Shown piece by piece: positions 10,936-23,295 of a stretch of DNA of 64,000 bases. The stretch is from assembly GCA_911728435.2 (NCBI GenBank), contig OU452200.1:27481715-27545714 (forward strand), read 5' to 3'. The notes beneath the pieces were generated by a model. That model saw only the letters and a list, made by a program, of their open reading frames with translations. It searched no databases and was not told the origin of the DNA. The stretch's first letter is position 1. The number at the start of each line of letters is the position of its first letter. Made by a program: the position numbers and the translations under genes. The stretch is from Apoderus coryli (Eukaryota; Arthropoda; Insecta; Coleoptera; Attelabidae).

Positions 10936-12427
10936 TGCTCACGCTAGATGTCGCCAAAAACATCTCTTTGTCAATCACTTTCTTAATATTATTATTTTTC
11001 TGTAAACATTGTAGTATTTTATTTCCTCGTCCATTATTTTAAGATGCTTTAGTAACTAGACGCACTGTATAAGATTTAAATCTAATCGTAGAGTGTATAG
11101 TATCCAAAACAAAAAATTACAAAGATTAGCAAAGATAACGAATTATGAAACCTCGTTGCATAGTAACAAAATGGTACTGTATTGTATAACATGTTATATT
11201 TTATTTTTTTTAAGGAATTTATATGACGATGGGGACAAGTATTTAAAAAAAAAACTATTTTAATAATTTGTATTACATTTTTCAGCATATATGATAATTT
11301 ATCTGTTGTGTATATTCAGATGATCAGTCAGTCGTCGTTGTTTGAATAAAGATTTATTTGTCATTCGAAATATAAATTATTGTAGATTCCTATTGGGTTA
11401 AATTTAAGTGCCAGGTAGATTTTTAGTGTGAAGAATTTGGTTATTTAAGTATAACAATATAAAAATAAAGGATTTTGGTTCAAACAGATAACGGCTGCTT
11501 TTAAATTTCTTCTAAAGATTGTATGTTCGATTTTCGATCATAAGATCTGCATTAAAACCCACTATACATCATTTTAGTACTTTTTCCAATAAATTTTTGT
11601 TTAGATGAAGCCCAGTAAGTTTGTCTGATATGCTACAATTTTTTGTACAAGTATCTAAGTATATTTTTTCCCTGAAAAAATATACTCCTGAGCATGAAAC
11701 CTATTCTTCAGACTAATTATGTATCTGTGGTTTGTTTGGTGGTAACTCAATTTCAGTTTTCTGTTGAGGTTGAAGCTTACCTTCCTATCATAATATATTA
11801 TATTAATTAAATTTTCCTAACCTAATCCAATCCAACTATGCAAAATCCATCAAAGTAATTACGTGTTATAGTTGTTTTCACGAAAAATGGTTTTGGCTTA
11901 TCATCTGTAATAAACTACCTGGTTTAATCCTATTGTGTAGAAAATCACCAGGTAAAAAATGTAAATGTGCTACAGGTCTGTAATAATATATAAATGTTTT
12001 AAAATTATTGCAAGCCGTAACACAAGTGAACACTTCCACCTGGCCGAGGAACAAAATTACCTGCTTTCAGAAATTGTGATAAATATACAATCCGGTCCTT
12101 TTACATTTATGGTAGGCATTCTTGGGTTTTATGATGGGTAATATCGGAATACAACTTAGTCAAAACCATTTATTCTGAATTCCACTATACAATATTATTT
12201 ATAGATAGATATACAACAAGGTTCTGAACAAAACAAACCGAAAAAAAAACACTAAAAGAATGTATGTAAATAACTTTAAAATTGTGCAGTTCTTTGCAGA
12301 GGCGGCGCTATTTGTTTTTTATATCTTAAATCCAGGTTATGTGTAGAATATCTCCTAAACTTAAATTTTTGGTATAAGTAGTTTGGGCTTTTTGTAAATA
12401 TTATTTTATTAAATAATATTGGACATA
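10936..12427. other. AT-rich intergenic DNA, no gene seen
   Basis: There are no recognisable exons. Apart from the shared GATGTCGCCAAAAACATC tract next to the foldback, I see only AT-rich unique-looking sequence. Confidence 0.4.
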
Positions 12428-12485
12428 TAGAAGTCTTCTTTCCATCATACTTGGGTGGCTCTCCATGATGGAAAGAAGACTTCTA
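12428..12485. repeat. perfect 21-bp inverted repeat hairpin
   Basis: TAGAAGTCTTCTTTCCATCAT at 12428-12448 is exactly reverse-complementary to 12465-12485, with a 16-nt spacer. RNA from either strand would form a perfect 21-bp hairpin. There is no associated ORF. Perfect pairing suggests recent formation, as in a foldback insertion or template switch. Confidence 0.75.
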
Positions 12486-13174
12486 CATAGTCTAGTATCA
12501 CATTTTCTTACGATACGAATTAGCTGGACATAATAGTTGTCAATATGCTGAATATGCTTTGAATGAAATTCTCAAAGTCATGCATTATATAATACGTCAC
12601 AGAATATAATTATGACAGAACCAAACAATCGCATAGTAATTTTTTACATTTAAGAAATGACGCTGATTATATACGAGTATGTTTCAGATTATTGAACGCC
12701 TTTTTTCAGCAGTACTAGGTAGCTAAATTAACATTAATATCACCGGCGTTATTTTTTCTACCTCGCATATTGAAACGTGTACGGGTCGGGATTCTTTGAA
12801 ATAGCCACATCCATGCAATATTGATTGATCATTTCCAGATCAGCTAAGTTGGTCGGAATTGTGTTTTTAGGTTCAGAATATAAAAATATTTTCATATCTC
12901 GACCAGTTGTTCTTGACATTTGTTGTTATATGGTTTGTGACGTACTGATTTTTAGCATCCTCTACTGCAACAGTGACCTGATTTGCCAATTTTCAGGAGT
13001 CAGTTCTATTTCTTTTATACTTATAAGTTTAACTCACAAGCGTGTAGTGTTTGTTAGCTCTCCATATCATATAATATTATGTACATATATGGGGCTATTA
13101 GTTCCATGAAAAAAATTTTTTTAAATTCAGTGGAAATATGTGTTTTCGATAATTTTATACGTAAAAAAGCAGTT

Positions 13175-13830
13175 TTAAAAAAATGTCTGTCTGTCAGTCT
13201 GTGTGTCTGTCGGTATCCACGATAACTCGAAATCACTTAACATAAGGGGTGTAAAATAACCTTACAAAATTTAATACACTGCTAAACCTAAAACATTAAC
13301 CATAAAAAAGTTAGATCACATTGGCGTTCGAAAGAACTAAAGGTAAAAAAGAACATATACCTATGTTTAGGTAGCCGAAATATTGACTAGTTGCTTTGAT
13401 AGAATATAACCTATGAAATGTATCATAAAAAACTTGCTTACATAGGCTTTCGTAAATAGTGGAAAAGGAGCTAAAATAAAAAAGTATTAAATTAAATTAT
13501 TAAATAATAATAATAATAATAAGTATTAAATAATGCAGCATAAAGTACTTTCATACATAGGCATAAATAGTAGAAAAAGGGTCAACAAAATTAGACTGAT
13601 GATATATTATTTGATATATTTAACATTTTAATTGGTAAATATATACTTAAAAAAAATAATACTGATGTCTACAATAAAAATAAAACAAATATATTTTATT
13701 TGCAAATATAGCTTGTAACATCGAGAAAGGTGAATGACAAAAAGATCCCAAAAATATTACTAGAGATCTATTCATGGCTCGAGTACAACAGTTTATTTTA
13801 TTTCATGAGTAATCCATGGCGCTTTTCTTT
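13175..13830 (+). repeat. microsatellite plus dispersed repeat (copy 2)
   Basis: CTGTCTGTCAGTCTGTGTGTCTGTC at 13182-13210 is followed by CGATAACTCGAAA and, farther on, by a module matching 1440-1640 in the same orientation (TTTATTTGCAAATA, GACAAAAAG, CTCGAGTACAACAGTTTATT). An AATAAT run sits at about 13503-13520. This type of CTGTCTGTGTGTCTGT core recurs at 38790-38820. Confidence 0.5.
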
Positions 13831-15465
13831 TTGAAATGTGAGTTGTTCGTATTGGTGTATGTTTATCAAAAAGTCCATTAAGATAAGTACTAAATAACTC
13901 AAATTTTTCATGAATACCATGTGTGTAAAGATATTGTGGAAGCAAATACACGAGAAATCATCATAAAAGTGGTCTTTCAAAAGTTTCTGTACCTCAGTAA
14001 AAAAATTTTGTTCAGAAATTTGTAGTTTTAGTTTACAATTATTTTGTATAAGTGATCGGAATTGTTAAGGGATCAACTTCACTATTTATGATGAACTGTT
14101 TATTTGAACCCAAAAGACAATAAATTAGAGTAGCGCTCCTTTGACAGTAGGCTCATTTATAATTTGTTTTACGTCATAAGCTTGTAAAACTGAAAAAAGT
14201 ATACATTTGTATACCGAATACAAATCCAAGCTGTTAATAATTAAGTCTTCCAGGCAGAGTAGATTGTCATAACGGAGCATATTTATTTTAAGAGATATTT
14301 TACTCGAATTCTTGGAGAAACTTACATATGCCAAGTATACACCACCCGACACAATATCCGATAAAATATTAGTCCAACTTAATGTGAACAGGCTCTTAAA
14401 GTTTGTGTTTGTCATATTTATAGGAAATGTTTTTAGTATTTATGCCTTTATTTCGGTTGGTATTTATAGTTCTTATTCGACACTACTCCAGAACAAAACG
14501 TATTTGCTGAAATTTTTTCATACAATTTTATCTACAAGAATTTAATAAACCCATATATAAAACGATTCTAAAATACCAACTCTTGATGACAAATTTAAGA
14601 TCATCCCGCCATGTAGAAAATATCATAAGTGGCAGTTGCATATAAGGTTATTTCTATGAAATCAGTTGAATGGATATCTTGTATAAGGGTAGATCTCCAA
14701 GTTTAACTAGAAATTGGACGTGAACTATCGAAGTATTTTATGGCGATAGTCCAGAGTCTACATCGCTTTTATGAATATGAGTTTCTATAGCGACTCTTTA
14801 AAATTATGCCTTTGCATAAAGTTAAAAATCTTTTCCAATACGTAGAGCATAATATAATCTAGTTGCACGCCCTCTAAAGCCTCTATATATTATAGATTTG
14901 AGTCGCAAAATATATCTATTTTACCTACATAAAATTGAAAAAAAGAATTATGAGTAATAGATTGGGAGACATCGAGTGCCTACATAAACTCAAACCACTT
15001 TGTAATTCTTTAAGATGGTGTAAGATAAATATTTGAAATTTGCATCAGATTAAGTAAAAATTCGTATGGTCACAAGCAAAGCTTTTTTTGGAGTGTATGT
15101 GAATTTTTGATTCTCAAATGATTTTTTTTTGCAGATGTTTTACATTCTTTGCTTTTATCTGAACTATTTTATTTCATCGAAACCTCATTAAAATGTTACG
15201 TAAACTAAAAACAACTTGAAATATACCTGGAAGAAATCACCGAAGTAACGATCTCATTTTGTGCAGGGTTAGCAGAACAGACTGGCTTGCATATTAGCAT
15301 ATGTAACACAGAACTGAAACTCGACCTGCATGTTGCAAATGTAAGCAAAAATGTTGCAATAAAAGTTATTTATTATTATCTAAAACAGGGGTCTCCAAAC
15401 TTTGACGTCATGGGGCCATATTGAGTTTTTCAGTATGTTCCAAGGGTCAAAACAGTTTTAATTGA

Positions 15466-16232
15466 GTAGCTTGCGTACAAAACCGGATATATACACTTTT
15501 TACACAAAATTAAGTTTTAGTGGTTTCTGGATGTAGGTCGTAGGTCGATAGACCCGTATATTCGTTTGCAATCAAAATCGTACACATCACTTTAACATGT
15601 TTACGTGAAATTCGTCATTTGGAGGAAGACCGGTTATATTCAATATAGTCAATATATCGCAATAATCAAGGCTTTGTACTGAACATGGGAGTCGCTTGTC
15701 AAGAAAGCAAAATGCGACAATAACATGCTGTTAAAAAGAATACCATTAGGTAATTCTATACCAGAAAAAAAAAAGAAGAAATGTTTGGATACTTTGATAA
15801 AGGAGCATTTTGGGGAAGAATGGAAAAACAGAACAGTAGCGGAGGTGGAAACGTAAATATTTCAGAAAATAACGATATCAGAGAGGATATAGACGAGCCA
15901 TGCGATTGTCTAGACGAAGAAAGTGCAATACGTATTTATTTTTTTTTGTAACTCACTTGTTTTGTTTATTTAACTAAAATTAATATTTTTTTTTGCTAAA
16001 TATATGTCATTTGTGTGCAAAACCGGATATATCCAAATATTTTTGCCTATAATGCCAGATTTTTTTACATTAAAACAAAAATCAATATACGTCAATCAGT
16101 TGAGCAATCCCATAAAAGTCAACTTGTTTTCGGAAAGTAACATTATATTTTAAAATAATCCTGTAGAGCGTTTTTTTTATCCCATGAAAAATTTGCAAAA
16201 GTGGATATATCCGGTTTTGCACGCGAGCTCCT
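15466..16232. mobile_element. element nested in the hAT, ACAAAACCGGATATAT ends
   Basis: The left end AGCTTGCGTACAAAACCGGA and the right end (reverse complement GAGCTCGCGTGCAAAACCGG) form a terminal repeat of about 28 bp running into TATAT.CAC. A third internal copy, GCAAAACCGGATATATCC, lies at about 16018. The interior at 15680-15960 is partly open on the plus strand (WESLVKKAKCDNNMLLKRIP, KEHFGEEWKNRTVAEVE), which may be a transposase tail I cannot assign. The superfamily is unknown. Confidence 0.5.
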
Positions 16233-16597
16233 TAATTTTTCTGCCCTCAACTATATTTTTAGAATTCGCGACTAAACAAACATAGGCTTTTTTGCATTTC
16301 AATTACTATTGTATATTGTGACATCTAGTCAGGAGTAGTGATAGTATGTATTGTACTATATACTATCTATTTCAGCTACCCACTATCAGGTGGAATTAGT
16401 TGCAATTAAATATTTGGGATTTCCGCGTTAGTTCGAGAAATTTCTGGTTCTGGCTGGTGTATTCCGATCACTCTAGTGGCAGCAATAGCATATAAAAAGT
16501 CTACGGCGCAACCGCGAGTCAGTTTGCGTAGGAAAGGCGAAGGAAGCGAAACTGTCTATTGTGAAATAAAGGCATAACAGTATTTTGATTTGACTTA

Positions 16598-17992
16598 TTG
16601 TTTTTATGTTTAATTTGTTATGAAACCATAGCTGTTCTCAAAAAATATAACATTAAACGACACCAAGAATCAAAATATTTTCAAAATTTCAACAAATCTA
16701 CAGGAAGTTTGCAGACGGAAAATTTTGAAGCTTTGAAGCACGGACTGAAATCTCAGCAATCTTTGTTTACCACAGCGAATACTGAACAAGAGTCTGCAAA
16801 TCGCGACAGCGCTCGTATGGTCTTGAAATTGGAAAACGTGGAAAACCATTCACCGATGGAGAAAGATAAAAGAATGCTTGATTGCAGTCGCCGAAGAAAT
16901 ATGCCCCGAAAAGGTAAATTTAACAAAAAGTGTCAGCAAACACCGTGACTAGACGGTGCAGAAAATATATCATCTCAACTGTCTGACAAAAATGAATATC
17001 TTGAGTGGTTTTCTCGAGCCTTGGACGAATCAACGGATGTATCAGACACTACTCAGGTGTTGATTTTTATTCGCGGAGTAGATAAACGCTATGAAGTGTA
17101 TGAACTTCTTGATAGTGATAGTATTCATGGCACGATAACTGGGGCAGATATTTTTAAGTGAGTTGAAAATGCCATTAATTAAAAGAACCTCCGATGGAAA
17201 AACTTAAAATCTATCACAACTGATAGAGACAAAAATATGTCTGGTAAAAATAAAGGAATGGTTGCACTTGTGTGAAAGGCTGTAGAAAATGATGGTGATT
17301 CAAATCCATTAGTCTTTGTATCATACATCAACAGTCCTTGTGCGGAAGATGTTTGGATATGTCTGAAGTTCTAAAACCAGTCATATCAGTGTTAATTTCA
17401 TCAGATCCACTATGCTGAATCAAAGGCAATTCCGCTAGTTTATTGTTGAGATTGCAAAAAATGACTCACCATATCATACTGTCGTACACTGGATCTGTTG
17501 CGGAAAGATCCGTAAGCATCGCCTTTTAGCCGATTTAGAAAATAGTTAATAACTGTGGAAGTTAGCAATCTATGTCGATATGACAAATCATATGAACGAA
17601 CTGGATTTGAGATTGCAAAGAGAAATTCAGCTTCTCCCTGATTTATACACCAATATCAAATTCTTCAGGCAGAAAATAATACTAATTCAATCGCAATTAC
17701 GTAAAAAATGTTTCACACATTTTAAACGTGCAGTGATATAAGTAAGAACAAATATCAAAATTCATCTTTGTTGGAATTTTATAAGACTCTTCCATTGATA
17801 CAATTTGATAATTTGCATAAATTTGCTCGTGGGTTATTTTCTGTTTTTGGTACTACTTACACAAAAAATGATTACATATCTAAATTAATCGATGAGCATC
17901 TTAAATCTCTTTTAATAATTGGTACGAGTAAAATTGATCCCCAACTACAAACTATTGTCGATGGAAAATCACAATTACATAAATCTCATTAG
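16598..17992 (+). pseudogene. hAT transposase (GTF2IRD2/ZBED-like), decayed
   Basis: The start retains a BED-like zinc finger remnant (LCLICYETIAVLKKYNIKRH), followed by SLQTENFEALKHGL. Farther on, in several frames, are WFSRALDESTDVSDTTQVLI, the TGADIFK stretch and LDMSEVLKPVI. The last frame, 17768-17992, encodes LPLIQFDNLHKFARGLFSVF, FGTTYTK and HLKSLLIIGTSKIDPQLQ, the hAT C-terminal dimerisation region. These match the lineage that also gave the domesticated GTF2IRD2 C-terminus. Many stops and frameshifts make it a pseudogene. Confidence 0.7.
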
Positions 17993-18570
17993 TGTTTTTT
18001 GTTTTACTGGGATTAGTGGGATTCATTTTAATTATTTGTTGATCATTAATATGCTTAAGCATAGATACTTAAGTTAAGTTTTCTGCGTAATCATTTATGT
18101 AGTTAAGTATTACCTTGCAAGTAAAGAAAACCGAGGAATTATCATTCTGTGGGTTGTTCTTGAACTTATCACAGGAATAGTAACACTAATAAGAGATGAG
18201 CTGTTGCGGGCCAGATTGATGACACTAGTATTAAGCTGTCGCGGGCCGAATTGATGGCACTGGCGCGCCGGATTTGGTCCACGGGCCGTAGTTTGGAGAC
18301 CCATGGAAAGTTTCAACCAACTCAGTGAAAAAATTCTTGAGACATTTCAACCCAACTATCTATTTCAAATGATTATAACAAGTACAAATTCTTCTTAGTG
18401 GAACGTAATACTATCAAAACTCAGATTTGTGGTTTGTCAGTTTTTTAATTGAGTCAAATAAATGGCATGCCACCCCCAAAATTTTGATAATGTACAAATA
18501 TATTTATTAGAAACACGCCAACAAGGATTTTTCAAAGTTTTGCGAATATGTCAGCATAAATTTTATGCTG

Positions 18571-18740
18571 ACGAGCGAATAAATAATGAGAGCGGAACAA
18601 TATCCTCAGTATCTGTCAACCTATGCCTCAGTCTGGTTAAACAAAATTGGCCCTGCTAAGTTAAACAAAATCCCGTGTATAGTTAACGCCAGTCCATTAT
18701 GCCCAATTAACGCATATGTGCAGGTATTGGATATGGTATG
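18571..18740 (+). repeat. direct dispersed repeat (copy 1; copy 2 at 33120-33265)
   Basis: CAGTATCTGTC.ACC.ATGCCTC.GTCTGG followed by GGCCCTGCTAA.TTAAACAAAAT occurs here and at 33155-33235 in the same orientation. The overall length is about 140-150 bp. No ends or coding content were recognised. Confidence 0.6.
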
Positions 18741-19072
18741 CAAAGCTCATAAAACTTTAGTTTCCAAAGGTCTGAATTTTTTAGGTATTCATTGAAGAAA
18801 AGTCTTGATAACTGGTTTTAATACAGGAAACTATATTGCTTAGCTAAAAAATTTTATTACAATAATAAAATCATTCTTATTATAAATTTTGATAATTTCT
18901 GATACATTGGATATGCTACAATAAACCATATAATATACTTCAATATATTATTTAAAATTGCTAACCTGAAACAAAACATATATTTATTTTATTATTTTTC
19001 GAATAAGAAACTATATTATAATTACTAAAATGTCTTGTAAGGATATTTCACAACTACAATCATTTCTTTGGC

Positions 19073-19341
19073 TTTACAAATTCTTTTTCTTTCTTGGGAT
19101 ATAAGGTTCTATTTTAAAAAGGAATTTTTTTCTTTTGAAATATTTCTTTATTTCACGTCAACGTGCAACCTTTCGGCTCACTACCCTTCCTCAGGTAATA
19201 GTCTATAGAAACATGCGATGTTGAAAATAGATGTACCTGAGGAAGGCTAATGAGCCGACACGTTGTACGTTGACGTGAAAAAGAAATATTTAAAAAAATC
19301 GCTTTAAATCTATATCCCAAGAAAGAAAAAGAATTTGTAAA
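19073..19341. repeat. foldback with about 110-bp arms and hammerhead-like cores
   Basis: The left arm (19073-19196) and right arm (about 19233-19341) are inverted copies; the outer ends read TTTACAAATTCTTTTTCTTT on one side and the complement on the other. Each arm holds a CTGAGGA-stem-GAAA-type motif. In the left arm it is on the minus strand (19194-19171) with intact GAAA. In the right arm it is on the plus strand (19237-19260) with GACA and a GGCT/AGCC stem. Both continue GTTG.ACGTTGACGTG. Confidence 0.65.
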
Positions 19342-22030
19342 AAAAATTGCAACAAGGTTCAAGCAAAATACAATATTAATATATCACTTTTTTTGATTAT
19401 AATGTCCGGTAATGAACAAAATTCTCGAATACATAGTAAATTATAAATAACCGTTAATAATACTAATTTTCCAAAAGAAAATTTAAAAATGAAAACAAGG
19501 TAACTTAATAATAAGAATGATCTGTCCAAAATGCACCTCGCACACATTATAAAACTGTATTCGTAAACGCGGGCTAAGGTTTGTTATTACCAAAGATTTA
19601 TAAATCTATAGTTGTGCACATATCCTTCTAAAAAGAGTAAGTAAATGCCCATCTTACTTAAAACATTATAAACTGAATTTAGTTCAGTTATTGTAAATAC
19701 CTATTACACTTTGTGCCTAGCTAAAAATAGCAAAACAATCCATTGACGAGGCTTTGAGGTCTGAATTTTAAACTAGAATGGTTTTCTCATTTATTCAGCT
19801 TAATATGAAACAAATTTTGCTTTTAACAATAGAATTCAAGAAAAATAACTAAATATATAAATATCGGGTGGTCGAATTTCAAAGTCTTACGCGAAACAGA
19901 ATTTCATATAAATACAAAAGTGCCATACAATAAAATCAAATTTTTTGTTTTGTCAAACCTTATCTTCTTTCTATTTATCTTTATCAAATTTCTAAATAAA
20001 GACCTTACCCCTAAAGTTTTACACTAGAAATTATCAATTCCTCATTCCGGAACCCACAAGTACTTGGAGTAAATTGGACGACTGTTCGACTAGTTGACAT
20101 GCCTAGCGCAATTTTAATATTATATTGATTTTTGTCTATATAATCCGGGTGATTTTTTCCACTGTGAGTTCACAATATTTAATTTTAACCCAAAAACGTA
20201 AATATTGCACTAATGTGCATTATGTTTTACATAAAATTGTACAAATTGAACCTACACCGAATATGAATTGTTTAGTCAACTCCAAACAATCAAAATATTT
20301 AATAATTTTTAGCCTCCTTATATATTCTAACGTAGAAAATTCATAGAAAGACTATAGCGATATATTTAAAGATAGTTTGCAGCAAATTAAAAGTTTGATT
20401 ACTTTTCTTACTCTGTAAAATTCTTAGTATTAAGTTTAGTTTCTATTTTAGTTTAAGGCTAGTTAAGTTTAAACTATACAACATATTAATTAGAAATACT
20501 GGAAATACCTGCTGGAATTGTTATTTCTAAATAAATAACAATAAATAAATATTTCCAAATATGTTTCGTTTATATGAAATTTTCTGAAAATTATTGAGTT
20601 TGATATACGTATTTATAATTCATAATATAAAAAATCAAAACAATATAACGAACTTAAAAATACTTATTTGTAATTAAAAAATTGAAGGAAGAAATGATTA
20701 AAATGTATTCGTACTTGCTTTTGATGAAAAAGAGAGCCTACGAGAAACCGTATTCGAAAATAGAAAAATTCTAAAAATTTTTAAACCAATTTCCATTAAC
20801 CCGCTGGTATTATCTGGCGTACTTGACTTACCACCACTTAAGAGTCGTGGACTAACAAAACCGGAATTTGCTTGATGTCTAATATTCCAAAAATATCAAT
20901 GCCGACTTTTCTGTGAGTTGACTTTGTATTTATAAAAACATAGTTTTCCGGCATTATATGGAAGAAGGAACCATCTGCTTATTGTAACTGAATATTTTCT
21001 AGATTTCCATTGTCTTGTGCATGCAATTGCACATCAATATTTGATTACTATTATACTGTTAGAAAGGGTTATAATATCGCGCAATATTTGTTGTAGAATC
21101 TTGCGGCTATTATATTAAATTTTAAAATTAAGCATATTTCATATGTCTGTGCAAAATATCTTATCTACTCCGCGATTTAGGCATCGGAGATCAATATTGC
21201 CGCGTGAAAATTGATCCAACTGTACGTACGTACGAACTATTTCTGTAATATGAGCTAATATTATAGCGGATTTAGTATTCCATAAAATAAGTATACGTAA
21301 ATCAATATTGTTGTTGTCGATATTCATACGGAGATTCTAGAAGTACAAAATAGATATTATTTTGAAAACTAAAAGATAATTTCAAATAGAATACTTATTC
21401 AGTCATCAATTCTCTGCCAATAGGTCGATAAGTTTGAGACTTGGTAATTTTTCCTTGACTGAGATAGAAAATTCGTGGTTCAATTGAAGATGATGATGAT
21501 CTATAAATTATTTTATTCACAAGACTAATTTCTAGATATATCACATCAGCTCGGATGCTTACCGAGCAAAATAGGTATCATAGCATGCAAGATTCTGAGT
21601 GTTGTAGGAAAAAAAAAGTATCGCACGGATTGGCGGGTTGTCTGCTGTAATGTACATTATACAGGATACTGTAGGCCTCTACTTTTAATATTACAGTTAA
21701 AAAAAAATTAGATCTAAACGAGGAAATACGAATAATTGTTACATAAAACTTGAGCTTGCTAGATGGACATTATGATATGAATACGTAGTGAGAAGGTACA
21801 TTAAAAAAACCTTAATATTTCGTTTTTATGCAGAGTTACTGATACATATGGCACATCATTCCGACGTCTGTAAAATATAGTGTAGACGTCAAGCTTAGAT
21901 TTAACCTTAAAATCTAATGATATTTAATAATTTACTTCAGAGGAGAATATGACATTGGAGTAAATAAATATGGTAATATATATTTATAAGATTAAATAAA
22001 TATAATTATAAGAAATAAAATAATTGTAAC
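19342..22030. other. AT-rich DNA downstream of FAR, no exon identified
   Basis: The last FAR exon(s) with a C-terminal membrane segment might lie here on the minus strand, but I could not recognise one. No terminal repeats or transposase motifs were seen. Confidence 0.3.
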
Positions 22031-22034
22031 TCCA

Positions 22035-22485
22035 CAAAATCAAGAAATATAATAAACTTACTCAAATAGAGTATCTGCCAGACATGTTTCGTGATTAATT
22101 TGCCATTATCATTATCTTTTAAGAGACAATTTATTTTTTAGTATATACGTTTATATCCAGTTGAAATTCATTTCATTTGTGGTTTTCCTCTGGCTGTCGC
22201 ACCTACTTAGGTACTTAACTCAATGCATATACATATGCATTGAGTTAAGTACATTGCATATGCATTGAGTTAAGTAGATGGCTGATTTAGTGTTTTTCTT
22301 CATAATGAAGTTTCAACTAGATATATAAAAGTATAAACTAAGCCCGAAATACAACGAATAAAATTTCTGATGTAAGATTTCCATTAAAATATAATGATTT
22401 GAGCCCCTGATAATGGGCAATAAATCCTTAAACATATCTGGCAGACACGTACTCTAGTTGAATAAGTTTTTTATAATACATAATT
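22035..22485. repeat. inverted repeat pair with degraded hammerhead-like motif
   Basis: ACTTACTCAAATAGAGTA followed by TCTGCCAGACATGTTTCG at 22058-22092 is inverted at 22427-22470 (ATCTGGCAGACACGTACTCT then TTGAATAAGT). On the strand reading CCTGATAATGG (22405-22416, plus) the order CTGATAA, a GGCAAT/ATT-type stem, then (G/T)AAAC resembles the hammerhead-like cores elsewhere. The intervening 300 bp contain a separate hairpin. Confidence 0.5.
22212..22275. repeat. hairpin with a third arm copy
   Basis: TACTTAACTCAATGCATAT at 22212-22230 is the exact complement of 22233-22251 (ATATGCATTGAGTTAAGTA). The right arm is repeated directly at 22257-22275. Three near-perfect copies within 64 bp suggest a recent local duplication. 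Confidence 0.75.
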
Positions 22486-22663
22486 TTTTGAAGTAAGACG
22501 CATCTTATTTCCTATTTGAACACTTCAGTCGAGTACATATCACTTCTATAAACATAAATATTTATTAGTTATTCATAATATCTACTATTTTGTCGAATGC
22601 AAAATCTTAAAATAAATAGTGGACAAAGAAAAATTAATATATTGACTATTAAGAAAATAAATA

Positions 22664-22931
22664 TTACCCAAACCTTCTAAATTTGGCATTGTGAGCTCGA
22701 TGTCTTGTCATATCTTCCTTAAGAATGAACTTCTTAATTCCATGCATCATATTCTTGAAATATGATTCTTTAGCAATAGTTGTAATATCAAAATTAAACA
22801 ATTTCTTATCATGATAATTTAATTTATTCCATAATGCTATTGTATTTTCATTTTTAATGTTCCATTCGTTAGTTAAGAAATAATACAAAACATTTGCAAT
22901 TTTGTCTAGCTTGGAGTAGATTTTTTTCATC
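22664..22931 (-). CDS. fatty acyl-CoA reductase, exon 8 (FAR_C end)
   Basis: The acceptor TTATTGCAG precedes base 22931, whose G completes an AGG codon with exon 7. The exon reads RMKKIYSKLDKIANVLYYF, then WNIKNENTIALW, KKLFNFDI, YFKNMMHGIKKFILKED, as in the FAR C-terminal (sterile/FAR_C) domain. The frame reaches TAA at 22664, but possible donors GTTTGG (22673) and GTAATA (22667) lie just before it. The true exon end may therefore be 22674 or 22668, with a terminal exon farther left. Confidence 0.8.
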
Positions 22932-23295
22932 CTGCAATAAAATAATTAGTTATTGACAATAAATATCTACGCTCTGCAGCATTGCCTCTTTAACAGGTCA
23001 CGAGGCGCCACTGGTAAAAAATTAATCTATTAATAATAGCGAACCAATCTATAATGGACTTCATATTGTAATAGTGGAAGTTAAGAGCACTAATTTAGTG
23101 ATCAATTTTAATATTAACAAAAATGCTGAAGTACATAAAAGTTACCTAAGTTGTAAAGGGAATAGTTCTTTGTTTTTAATTGTTTTTTTTACTTTGGCAG
23201 GGGGTGTCGTGATACATTCGGTATAGTAATACTGTTTATTAATATTAATTATTGTTTAACTAATATTGTTTAGATTTTTAAGCATACTAATTTAA

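Larger units (their letters stand above)
15386..18305 (+). mobile_element. hAT-family transposon, decayed and nested
   Basis: The left end CAGGGGTCTCCAAACT and the right end (reverse complement CATGGGTCTCCAAACT) are terminal repeats typical of hAT elements. The length is 2.9 kb. A second element lies inside the left part (about 15466-16232). The right subterminal part is GC-richer, with repeated GCGGGCC(A/G)GATTGATG blocks (18207-18258), a common hAT feature. No clear 8-bp target duplication remains. Confidence 0.7.

Noticed and set aside
12825..13109. Hydrophobic plus-strand frame of 94 codons
   Set aside because: Hydrophobic only because of AT-rich, T-rich codons; no domain, no supporting splice or start context.
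13054..13236. Minus-strand frame rich in TDR repeats
   Set aside because: It is a translation of the CTGT/GTGT microsatellite.
14125..14415. Minus-strand frame with a GTAAGT donor-like site, considered as a chemoreceptor exon
   Set aside because: The part before the possible donor is short, stops occur upstream in frame, and the characteristic C-terminal receptor motif was not found.
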